Positions 32,565 through 42,920 of a stretch of DNA of 64,000 nt are shown here, one piece after another (position 1 is the first letter of the stretch; each line of letters opens with the position of its first letter). The notes beneath the pieces are model-generated. The model saw nothing but the letters and a program-made list of their open reading frames with translations. It was not told the DNA's origin and ran no database searches. The stretch is from Chamaelirium japonicum (lineage: Eukaryota > Streptophyta > Magnoliopsida > Liliales > Melanthiaceae): NCBI GenBank assembly GCA_947650365.1, contig OX393549.1:89355156-89419155 (forward strand), written 5' to 3'. A program made the position numbers and the translations under genes.

Positions 32565-32715
32565 TTAATACACCAACGCATATTTAAAAATATGTCAGCG
32601 CATATTTAACAATGCGCCAAAACATATTAAGAAACATGTCAGCGCATATTTAATACTGCGTCGGTGCATATTTAATACTATGCCGGCGCAATTCAATAGA
32701 CACTCAATTTTGAAA
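32565..32715 (+). repeat. Degenerate short repeats left of the MULE
   Basis: Repeats of g(t/c)cagcgcatatttaata or tgcgtcggtgcatatttaa, about 25-30 bp apart. Similar gcgc-centred repeats lie right of the MULE (41615-41745) and at 43270-43370 and 44230-44465. Confidence 0.6.
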
Positions 32716-32739
32716 TCTATGTTGACCCTTAAAATCCTT

Positions 32740-33148
32740 ATTTATTATTGTTGCAGTATGCCATATATGGATTTATCACTACCCGTATTATATATTATGA
32801 TGGAGAATTGGTTAAAGTCAAGAAGAAATATGAGTACAAAGAAGGTACAACCAAAATATTTAGCTTGCGACTCTCTACTACCTTTGGTTAACTTATTCAA
32901 AAACTCTATCAAATTATGAATAATAGTGTTGAAGAGTATGACATTTATATGAAGCTTTTTTATCCTAGTATAAATTTCGTGTCCTCCTGTAGATATTATG
33001 GATGATAAAGATGTAGCTTTATTTATTGTGTACCATATACATAACGTGAACAATACTAATATCCCGATGATCATAACAAAAAAAAAAAGAAAGGTAATGT
33101 TCCTATATACGGTTCGTCATCTCTTTTGAAGATGAAGTTACCTGAAAT
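32740..33148 (+). pseudogene. N-terminal part of a decayed MULE transposase
   Basis: Frames with VKVKKKYEYKEGTTKI and DDKDVALFIVYHIHN, disrupted by stops. It precedes the chromovirus E insertion and belongs with the transposase remains after it (39164 onward). Assignment rests mainly on position and on the better conserved downstream part. Confidence 0.45.
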
Positions 33149-34561
33149 TGATGCAATACGATGCAGGTGGGCAAGAAATCAGCAGTTCAATTGTACCAAC
33201 AACGTTTCACTATAATTTAAGAATCGTATGCAAGAATCTTTGTTCACACAATCACAGGAATGATGGATTTAACAAGTTACTACTAGCACCCTACAGTTGT
33301 CTTTCCGTATTCAAACTAAAATATTAATGCTTAAATTATCGGGCATGAGTCCGGCCCGCAATATCAAATACTAGTAACTTACCGGGCATGAATGAACACT
33401 CAATCTCTCGACAGTGGACAGCAGTGAGCAGTTGATAATACCCTAGAGACTCAACTGATGGAACCAGGACGTACCTTGCCGGGTTGGGGTGTCCTTACTG
33501 AGGAGATGACAACGGTGCGGGAACGCCAGCGTCATCAGCAACGATGCATGTAATGGGCTCCAAGTACTCCACGTTCTTCCTTCGTCGACCTAGAAATCGA
33601 GGAAGGGGGAGTTGGTGTCGAGGTATCCGTCTGTGTCCGGGATCATGCCGTGATCCGTGTTCGAATCTGCCATGCGAGTATGCCGAGGTTTGGGGAATGG
33701 AGAGGAGAGGTGGGTTTGGGGTTTGCTGTCGGCAGCGGGGAGGGAGGAGGAGGGAAGGGGCTAGGGTCGGGGCCTGCAGGGATGGGGAGGAGGGGGCTCG
33801 GGTTGGATCGCGGGGAGGGGGGTCGGGATCGGGTTGGTCTGCAGCACAGGGGGAGCGGGCGGGGCTGTAGCGCAGGGAGGGGGGGGTGGCGGCCGGTAGG
33901 GGGCGCGGGGCAAGGAGGCGGGCGGGGGTGGAGGATCGGATCGGGTCGGGTGGCGACATAGGAGGTAGCGCGGGGCCGGGCCTGTAGCGTAGGGATGGGG
34001 CGGCGGCCGGTGGCGGGGCACGGGGCAAGGAGGCGGGAGGGGTAGGGGATCGGGTCGGGGCTGTATAGGAAGAGGGAGGGGGGGTCGATCGGGCATGGAG
34101 TCAGGGAGTCGCGAGAGAAAGAGAGAGGGTAGCGGGAAGAGAGAGAGAGAGGGGGGGGATCGGTGTTGGTGGGCTGAGGAAAGAAAAGGGGAAAATATTT
34201 CAAAGGCCAACTAAGGTTTCACACACCTATGCTGGACCTAGGGTTTCACACGCCTAGGGTTTGGGGTTCAGGTTTCACACACCTCACCCTGGTTTCTCTC
34301 AACATGTGTAGAGGGAAAATAAAATTTTATTTTATTCTTCAGTACCTCAAATGAGAAGACAATGGCCTTTATATAGGCTTACAACGACTGGTCCACACAG
34401 CCAACAGGCGAGGTGGGACTAAACACAAGTGTTAAAAAATAAAAACACCAAAAATAACATGGAATCAAACTGGAACAACTGATCATATCCACAAGCTTAG
34501 CTGGCGCCTCCTGTGCTGGTACACACGCCACGGGCGCGGCTCCATGGTGATGTCCGCATCA
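33149..34561 (-). repeat. 3' LTR of element E
   Basis: On the minus strand it starts tgatgcggacatcacc right after the chromodomain end and ends cgtattgcatca. TATA-like cctatataaagg at 34377-34366. The inner part (33640-34200) is GC-rich and gives Pro-rich frames on both strands that are not genes. Confidence 0.7.
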
Positions 34562-34579
34562 TCCTCTCGGGGTGGGAGA

Positions 34580-37500
34580 GAACTCGACTCTGTCGAGTAA
34601 GGCTCTGGGCGGCTCTTATATAACTCCATTAGGTCTGGATCCAGCTGCTGAAGCTCCTGATGTTAGATCCATGTTTCCTCAGAAGAAGGGCTCACTTTCC
34701 AGCGAACTAAGTACCACCGGGTTCCACCATCTCTTCCAGAGACAATCTCATCATCTAGAATCTTATCAATGCTCTTTGCTGTATATGGTGGGGATATTTC
34801 TGGGAGTGGGGGTAGGGGGGCACTCAGGGGCTAAGTCCAAGGTAGGCTCATCTAGTAGTGGATTTCTAGGGTTAAAATATGGGCCCTTATAAGCCACCGG
34901 GTCTTCAATATTAAAGGTGGGACTGATGCCAAAACCCTTGGATAATTCAATAACATAAGTATTATCATTTAACTTTTTTAGAACCCGAAAAGGACCTGCA
35001 CTGCGTGCATGTAGTTTCTTAACGACTCCCGAAGGAAACCGTTCCGGACGAATCCGGACCATCACATAATCTCTCACACTGAAAGTCTGAACTCACTTCC
35101 GGGCATCGGCCCTTAATTTATAGCTCGTATTGCTCTGTTCAATTTTTTTATTGATTTCCTTATATAAATCATGCACATGAGATGCAAAAGCAGATGCCGA
35201 CTTAGAAATTCTATGATGCTCATACATGGGAATAAGATCGACTGGTTACCTAGGTTTGAACCCATGCACGACTTCATGAGGACTCATACCGGTGGTCCTA
35301 TTGATAGATGTATTATATGCAAACTCGGTTATTGACAGTTTCAAATTCCAACTCCCAACGTATTCACCCACTAATGTTCGCAAAAGATGTCCCAAGCTCC
35401 GATTGACCACCTCGGTTTGACCGTCGGTTTGGGGGTGGAATGCCGTGAAAAATTGAAGCTTTGGCCCTAGCTTGTACCAGAGAGTTTTCTAAAAGAAACT
35501 GGTGAACTTGACATCTCGATCTGATATGATAGTTTGGGGTAATCCATGTAACCTCACGATGCCATCGAAGAAAATTTTTGCGATGCGGGAGGCATCGGAA
35601 GTTTTGGAGCACAGGAGGAAGTGAGCTATTTTAGAGAATCGATCTACCACAACCAAGACCGAATCATATTTTCCTAGGGTTTTCGGGAGGCCGAGCACGA
35701 AGTCCATACTAATATCTTGCCAGGGGTAGTTAGGAACTGGGAGAGGGGTATACATGCCAGTGTTTTGTTTCTTCTGCTTGGCCAACTGACAAGTATGACA
35801 CTTACCTACATGTCTGGTGATATCACGCTTAAGGCTCAGCCAATAGAACCGGTATTCGATGACCTCGATGGTTTTATCAATGCCGAAATAGCCGGCAAGA
35901 CCACCCGCGTGAACCTCCCAAATAAGGAATTCACGAAGGGATGTTCGAGAAATGCACAGCCGACGGCCACGGAAGAGGTACATGTTCTGTATGAGGTACC
36001 CATCCATCTCTTGAACTGTCCCGCCTACTAGTGCAGCATAGATTTCACCGATATCGAGGCAAGACTCGTACTCAGTCTTCAGCTTTTCAAAACCCTCGAT
36101 CGCAGTGGTTAACTTAGACAGGACAAACATACGACGACTGAGGGCGTCAGCCGTCTTGTTCTCTATGCCCGCCTTATGGCGTAGGGTAAAAGTGTAGTCC
36201 TGGAGGAACTTGACCCAGCGACCATGTCGTGTGTTAAGCTTCTTTTGCGAGTAGATATACCGCAGGGCCTTATGGTCAGAATAGATAACAAATTCTTACG
36301 GGAGCAGATAGTGTCGCCGGTGGTGAAGCGATTGAATTACCGCATAGAATTCCTTATCATAAGTGGAGTATCGCTGGCGAGTTTCATTCAGTTTCTTGCT
36401 GAAATATGCGACAGGATGACCTTCTTGGGCGAGGAAGCCTCCTATGCTGATTCCGGAGGCGTCACAGGCCACTTCAAAGACTTTGGTAAAATCTGAGAGG
36501 TGTATCATAGGTGCCTCAACCATTTGCTTCTTAATTTCAAGAAAAGCCCTAGTGGCAGCACTCGTCCACTCAAACTTGCCTTTCTTTAGGCAATCTGTGA
36601 TTGGGGCCGTAATGGTACTGAACCCCGTGATGAACCTCCTGTAAAAGGTGGCGAGACCGTGGAAGCTTCAGACATCCCGGATGTTCTTCGGTTTAGGCCA
36701 TTCTTCAATTGCGCGGACCTTCTCCGGGTCGGCAGAAACCCCATTGACAGAAACAACAAACCCGAGGAAGTAGACTTCGGTGGCAAGGAAAGTGCACTTC
36801 TTAGGATTGGTGAATAGCTCTTTCTTCCTCAGTACGGTGCAGATTTACCGAAGGTGGTCTAAATGCTGTGCCAGGGACTGGCTATAAATGAGTATGTCAT
36901 CAAAGTACACCACAAAGAATTTTCCCATAAAAGGGCGGAGTACTTGTGTCATGACTCTCATGAAAGTGCTAGGCACATTGGTCAGTCCAAACAGTATCAT
37001 CCATTTGTACAGTCCGTCCTTGGTCTTAAACGCCGTCTTCCACTTATCTCCAAGGCGGATGCGAATTTGGTGGTAACCACTCTTCAGGTCAACCTTGGAG
37101 AAGACTGTGGCTCCAGACATCATGTCTAACAGATCATCCAGGCGAGGGATAGGGAAATGGTACTTGATAGTTATCTTATTGATGGTGCGGCTATTCACGC
37201 ACATACGCCAGGTTCTATCCTTCTTGGGTGTAAGCAGAGCGGGGACCGTGCAAGGGCTCATGCTCTCTTTGATAAAATCCTTCCTCAATAATTCATCAAC
37301 CTGCCGTTTCAGCTCGGCATGCTCCGTAGGGTTCATCCGGTAGTGGGGCAGGTTGGGGAGACTCACTCCAGGAACCAAATCGATGGCATGTTGTATGTCA
37401 CGCATTGGAGGCAGTTGGTCTAGGAGATCCTCAGGGAAGACGTCGGTGAACTCTTTCAGCACTGGAGCAATCTCTAAGGGAATAACTTGGGTAGACTTTT

Positions 37501-38083
37501 TAGGAACTTCTCGGGATGCAAGGATTACGACTGGTGCTCTATTTTCCATCTCGATGCTCAACTCTTTGGCACCGACGTAACTGACGTTGCTGGTTTTCTT
37601 GATGGGGGTGGGCTGCTGCGCAGGCTGACTACTCTTGGGTTGAGAGGGCAACAGTTTGATTTTCTTACCCTCATGTTCAAACAGGCATATGTTAGATTGG
37701 CCATAGATAAGAACATCATTATCGAAAAGCCAAGGCCGTCCCAGTATAACTTGACCCACATCCATAGTCAAGATATCACACCAGATTTTCTCCTGATAGG
37801 CATTGAAGTTTATAAGGACCAAATATCTTTGTTTGACCTCCATTGCCATAGAGTTGATCCAGGAGACTTGGTATGGTCGAGGATGGGGAACTGCCTTCAA
37901 CCCAGTCTTGGAGATCATGGCAGACGATACTGCGTTGACACAATTTTCATTGTCGATGATCACTTTACAGTTCTTATCCCCAATCCTAGTGAAGGTGTGA
38001 AAGATTGGTACGCCTCCAGTCATCTTGCTCTTTCGGCTGGGACAAGGTACACCTAACAACTGATAATTTGACGGGCGACGCAT
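34580..38083 (-). pseudogene. pol: Decayed chromovirus pol of element E (PR-RT-RH-INT-CHD)
   Basis: Frame fragments in order on the minus strand. PR-RT is at 38083-36845, with a protease region whose active-site motif is altered and RT with CVNSRTINKITIKYHFPIP and VVYFDDILIYS, YFDD at 36907-36896. RNase H is at about 36840-36220 ([28 protein letters not shown]). Integrase is at 36130-35489 (HAGGLAGYFG...CHTC zinc region with the second His as Tyr, SMDFVLGLP, ISDRD). The integrase C-terminus is at 35077-34766. A chromodomain is at about 34795-34690 (IDKILDDEIVSGRDGG, YLVRWK, ETWI). Several in-frame stops exist, for example at 36845. Gag is missing. The chromodomain marks it as a chromovirus; the clade is not assigned. 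Confidence 0.88.
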
Positions 38084-38125
38084 ACCTAAGGCAAGCTAGC
38101 GTGGGGTCACTGTCACCGATCCCCC

Positions 38126-39163
38126 AAACCCCAAACCCTAGGCGTGTGAAACCCTAGGTCCAGCATAGGTGTGTGAAACCCTAGTTGGCCTTTGAAATAT
38201 TTTCCCCTTTTCTTTCCTCAGCCCACCAACACCGATCCCCTCATCTCTCTCTCTTCCCGCGACCCTCTCTCTCCCTCTCGCGATTCCCCGACTCCAGGTC
38301 TGATCGACCCCCCCCCCCCCTCCCTCTTCCTTTATAGCCCCGACCCGATCCCCCACCCCTCCCGCCTCCTTGCCCCGCGCCCCGCCACCGGCCGTCGCCC
38401 CATCCATGCGCTACAGCCCCGGCCCGCCCACCTCCTGTGCCGCCGCCCGACCCGATTCGATCCTCCACCCCCGCCCGCCTCCTTGCCCCGCACCTCGCCA
38501 CCGGCCGCGGCCCCCCTCCCTACGCTACAGCCCCGGTCGCCCCCCCTGTGCTGCATCCCGACCTGATCCCGACCCCCTTCCCCATGACCCGCCCCCGCAA
38601 ACCACCCCAATCCATCACCTTTCCTCCCGAGGCCTTATCCCATTCTTGGCTTCGTACCTTCAGCACCCTCGGCATGTCCTCATGGTCAACCCGGGCATCA
38701 ACCACGGCTTAATCCAGAACGTCGACGAAGGAAGAGCGTGGAGGAGTACTTGGAGCCCATTACCTGCATCGTTGCTGGTGACGATGGCGTTCCCATACCG
38801 CTATCATCTCCTCAATAAGGACACCCCAACCCGGCAAGGTACATCCTGGTTCCATCAGTTGAGTCTCTAGGGTATTATCAATTGATCACTGTTGTCCACT
38901 GTCGAGAGATTGAGTGTTCATTCCTGCCCAGTAAATTACTAGTATTTGATATTGCGGGACGGACTCATGCCCGATAATTTAAGCATTAATATTTTAGTTT
39001 GAATACGGAAAGGCAACTGTAGGGTGCTAGTAGTACTTGTTAAATCCAGCATTCCTGTGATTGTGTGAACAAAGATTCCGGCATATGATTCTTAAATTAT
39101 AGTGAAACATTGCTGGTATAATTGAACTGCTGATTTCCTGCCCACCTGCATCGTATTGCATCA
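38126..39163 (+). repeat. Inverted partial LTR at the right end of E
   Basis: Matches 33149 to about 34267 in reverse complement (for example gtgtgaaaccctaggtccag and ctgcccacctgcatcgtatt). The first roughly 290 bp of the LTR, including the TATA box, are missing. It ends in gcatca directly at the TSD. Confidence 0.8.
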
Positions 39164-41620
39164 GAAATATTTACCGGACGAGCCAAAGTATATCAAATTT
39201 ATCCAAACATCCATATGTACCTCCAGTAATGAAGATAGAACATTCAGCTATGCAGTTAAGAAATTATAGCTTTTTTCATAACTTGAATGAATATCCTACT
39301 CCTAATTTGAGGTTGGACCAAATACTAAAGTGGATTCTATTGATCAGACGATAAATCTTAACATAAAGCCTACTAATTATGGTGGTGATTCATTTATTGA
39401 AAGCAATGGATAGGTAGTGATGTACTAAATTATTTGTTCAAAAACAATGACAACAGATGTCATATTGGATATAATTCGATTCAACGCATATCGGATCTTA
39501 TTCATGCTATTTTCGAAAAAAAAATTATTCCTCCGTATTTCCCTCATCATTTATAATTAGGTTTGTATAATATTGTGTTATTCTATAGTAATTTTATTAA
39601 TTTATTTAGATGTATTTTGATTTTTTATAAATATATTTGTAATTGTAGGACTTCAACAACTTTTAAGAAAAAAAGTTAACAAGAGGGTACTGGTAAATAC
39701 TAGATTGAGAAGGTCAAGAAAGAGTAAGAGACAATGAATAAATCATTATCTGGTTTTAAAGATACATATGTGAGTTCCCTAATGACATAGAAATGAACAA
39801 TGACACCCAAGAACCTCAGCTCTTTCAGATGTTTAAGAATAAGAAGACCATGATTTTAGTGTTAAATAAGTATGTTTTATATGCAAATATTGAGTATTAG
39901 GTTTTGAAATCCAACAAAAAGAGATATACTATAATTTACAAAAAAAATTATTGTCCTTAGCGGTTGCATGTTTTTAAGTTGATAAAGAATGATATATTTT
40001 AAATTAAATCGTTAGTATCATAATATAATTGTTTATTACCGCAATGTGGGGTTGATCATCAATAAGCCATAAGTAAGTTGATTATTGAGTTTGTGATATC
40101 TCGGCGTACTACACATATTATATAGGCTAAATGCTATTATATATGATATTTGGCAGGACTATGGAGTGAAGATTAGCTACAAGAAAGTATGGATGACAAG
40201 AGAGGTAGTTATTCAGAAGTTAAGAGGATCATATGAGGATTTGTATGCTATGCTTCCTGCATATTGTCAAGAGCTTGAGAAACAAAATCCAAGAATAATT
40301 ATAAAAATTTTACAAAAAAGAATAACGGTTCAAACGCTTCTTTATGGCCATCGATCATTATATAAGAACTATTTGAAGAGAGTTGTTAAGACCAATAGTA
40401 GTTATTAATAGGTCACATCGAAAAAAAAGCACAAGGGGATAATATTTATTACAACCATATTGGATGGTGATAATCACATCTTCTCGATTATGCTTAAGGT
40501 TGGAGAATCAGAAAATAACGATAACTGAAATTGGCTTTTAACACAATTAAGAGCTGTTTTGAGACCTATGGGGGATCTAGTAATTATATCAGATCGACAC
40601 AGGGGTTTAGTATCTCAGGTGCCTTTAGTTTTCCCGAATATATATCATGATTATTGTTTGTTTCATATATCACAAAATATATATATAAAGTTCAAACAAA
40701 CAAGTTTTATCCATACTTCTATATGGCTACAAAGGCAACAAAAGCAAACACATATACAAGGGTAATAACAACTATGAGAGACTTGGAGAAACATATATAT
40801 AAATAGCTTAGTGAAATTAAGAAAGAAATATGGACGATGACTTGTTTTCTATAGAGAATGTCAATATCATTATAATTAACTCTTCTGAAAGTTACAATAG
40901 TATGTTGAAAAAAATACAAGAGTATCCTATCACCATGCTAATCGAGAAGTTTCGATTAAAGGTCCAAAATCTTTGGTTCAAATATATAAATGTTACATCA
41001 ATGATGACAATAAAACAAACTACATGGTAGAGAAAGAGTTAACAAAAGATATGAAGAAAGCTCGTACCACGTCTTGTCATTCAATTAATATAGACGAATA
41101 TATGGTCAGATCTTTAGAGCAGCATGATTATATTATATTATACAAGGGACAATGCAACTGTCATAAATTTGACGTAATGGCAATGCAATGTGCTTATACT
41201 TTAGTTGGAATTGTGTAGTATAAGATGGATCCCTATTCCTATTGTGCACACTACTATAGCATAAATTCTTACCGATTAGCATATAAAGAGTCTATCTATC
41301 CGGTTACCGACAAAAGTCAGTGTGACACAGACTGAAATAGAACGTAAAAATAAGATATTATCACAAGCTAGGGGTCTAGGTCGAACACCCTCTCATTCTC
41401 TGATAGGGATTTCTAAAAAAAAAAAAATATTACCACATGCTATAAAAATCCAACAGGAAGGCCAAAAAAGAAATAAATATTATCTCAAGGAGAAAAGCAT
41501 AAGACGGTTAAGTATGGTAAATGTAAAAGTATTGGTCATAATAGAAAGTCATATAACTTTTCAATTCCATGATGTTGTTATTTGTCTAAAAATATCTTTT
41601 TAATTTACCATATAGAATGT
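39164..41620 (+). pseudogene. Decayed MULE (MuDR-type) transposase
   Basis: Fragments in order: YGVKISYKKVWMTREVVIQK and SYEDLYAMLPAYCQELEKQNP (40160-40290), TILDGDNHIFSI (about 40457-40492) and RPMGDLVIISDRHRGLVSQVP with the FPNIYHDYCLFHI block (40559-40690). NSSESYNSMLKKIQEYPITML (40881-40945) and a SWIM-like C-N-C-H-K-F segment with C-A-Y (41150-41215) follow, then DPYSYCAHYYSINSYRLAYKESIYPV (41226-41308). These follow the MuDR-type transposase from the N-terminal domain to the SWIM zinc finger. Many stops and shifts make it non-functional. It lies on the plus strand and continues the remains left of E. Confidence 0.85.
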
Positions 41621-41745
41621 GTTGGTGCACGGTATAGAATGCACTGACGCACTGTATTGATTGTGCCAGCGCACAGCAAAGACTACCTCGATGTACAGTT
41701 TGAATGCACTGGCGCACAATATTGAATGTATCAACGTAATCTATA
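41615..41745 (+). repeat. Degenerate short repeats right of the MULE
   Basis: Repeats of gaatgcact(g/-)gcgcac(a/t) with tattga spacers, related to those at 32565-32715. Confidence 0.55.
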
Positions 41746-41859
41746 TAATAGGGGAGGGTTTTTGTGGGGGGTACAAACAACTATTGTGATCGTCACTCTC
41801 TAACCCACCCTCAACCACACGATCCCGCAAAACCCAGCCTCCTCTAACGGCCAATATTT

Positions 41860-41907
<48 letters not shown>

Positions 41908-42129
41908 GATTGGTTTCTCTCTCTCACTCTCTCCCCCCCCCCCCCCCCAGATTGATTTTTGAGAGCAGAGGATTTTTCTAAATTTTTTGAGAGCAGAGGT
42001 TTCTCTCTCTCTCTCTCTCTCTCTCTCCCTCCCCCCCCCCCCCCGATTGACATGGCAGCGTGCAACTGGTGGCTGAAAACCTTCGGGCTGAATAGCATTG
42101 CTTTTCTCAAAGGCAGAGGATTGGTTTAA
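41746..42129. repeat. CT and C-rich simple repeats with a short duplication
   Basis: (CT)n at about 41862-41904 and 42001-42027, each followed by a long C run and the block agattga / gattga. The segment ttttgagagcagagg is duplicated between them. Minus-strand frames of Arg-Glu repeats come from this. No gene. Confidence 0.8.
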
Positions 42130-42340
42130 CCCCCTGTAGATCACTTTGTTCCAAATCGCCCCTTAAAGTTTGAAATATTAGCACAATACCCCTTTTGTCA
42201 ACTTATGCATAAGAACACTTTGCCCCCTGAAGTTTAGCTAAAAAAACATTTAACCCTCTGTAGTTTATTTTGTTCCAAATCGCACCCTAAAGTTTGAAAT
42301 GTTAGCACAATACCCTTTTTGTCAACTTATGTATAAGTGG
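42130..42340. mobile_element. MITE copies of the tacactttgcccc family, tandem part
   Basis: Two copies of ccctgtag(a/t)t...cactttgttccaaatcgc and ttagcacaatacccttttttgtcaactt about 120 bp apart, with ctgaagtttagctaaaaaaacattta between. Related to 30918-31640 and 42665-42920. Confidence 0.6.
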
Positions 42341-42464
42341 CATCTCCGGCGGAGTGTTGCTTGATGTTGTCGCCGGCCGAGCAGTGACTGTCAACGTCCC
42401 CTCCTCCTCTTCACTATTGCCGGTAGATGGCAGTCGGGGCCCGCCCATTGCTAGTGCCCATTGC

Positions 42465-42469
<5 letters not shown>

Positions 42470-42497
<28 letters not shown>
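42470..42497. repeat. (CT)n microsatellite
   Basis: About 14 CT units, followed by unique GC-balanced sequence. Confidence 0.9.
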
Positions 42498-42500
<3 letters not shown>

Positions 42501-42664
42501 TGTTGCCAATTTGGGTGAAGAGCCCGATTACGATCCATAGAGAAAGAAAGAGAGAACCCCAATCCGCCTTGCCCGATCATAATCCGCCAGCCTTTAGGCC
42601 ACGATCCGGCAACCTCTCATTCAACCCCCCTTCCTTTTTTGTTTCAGTTTCCATTACGATAAAA

Positions 42665-42920
42665 AGGATAAGTTACACTTTGCCCCACTAAAGTTTTGCT
42701 AAAAAACACGTAACCCCCATGTAATTTATTTTATTCCAAATCGCTCCCTAAAGTTTAAAATGTTAGCACATTACCCCCCTTTGGTAAACTACATGATTTC
42801 CTCATTTGGTAAATTTTATCTGATCAAAACTGAATTCAAGGGTGCAAAATGTAGTTTTTTTTAAACTATATGGGGGTTAAGTGTTTTTTAGCTAAAATGG
42901 TGGGGGGGCCCTTTAAAAAA
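42665..42920. mobile_element. MITE of the tacactttgcccc family
   Basis: Left end ggataagttacactttgcccca...aaaacacgtaaccccc; right end gggggttaagtgttttttagctaaaatggtggggg. The ends are inverted relative to each other over about 55 bp. The inside shares ccaaatcgctccctaaagttt and gttagcaca with 42130-42340. Confidence 0.7.

Larger units (their letters stand above)
33149..39163 (-). mobile_element. Element E: chromovirus with inverted LTR ends
   Basis: The insertion is bordered by gaaat at 33144-33148 and 39164-39168, and MULE coding remains lie on both sides. The left end is a complete LTR on the minus strand (33149-34561, TGATGC to GCATCA). Next comes a minus-strand pol with chromodomain (34580-38083). 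The right end (38126-39163) is about 1.04 kb of the same LTR, but in the opposite orientation, so the two outer ends are reverse complements. The arms are roughly 90 percent alike by eye. The 5' LTR in normal orientation, primer site and gag are absent. Confidence 0.75.

Noticed and set aside
33495..34210. Pro- and Arg-rich frames in the arms of E (also 38192-38870)
   Set aside because: They lie in GC-rich LTR sequence, occur on both strands and have no domain.
33149..39163. Interpretation of E as an ordinary DNA transposon with 1-kb TIRs
   Set aside because: The left arm continues as an LTR with TATA box directly after the chromodomain, and the TSD is 5 bp with TG and CA ends; kept only as an alternative.
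41800..42144. Minus-strand Arg-Glu repeat protein
   Set aside because: Translation of CT microsatellites and C runs.
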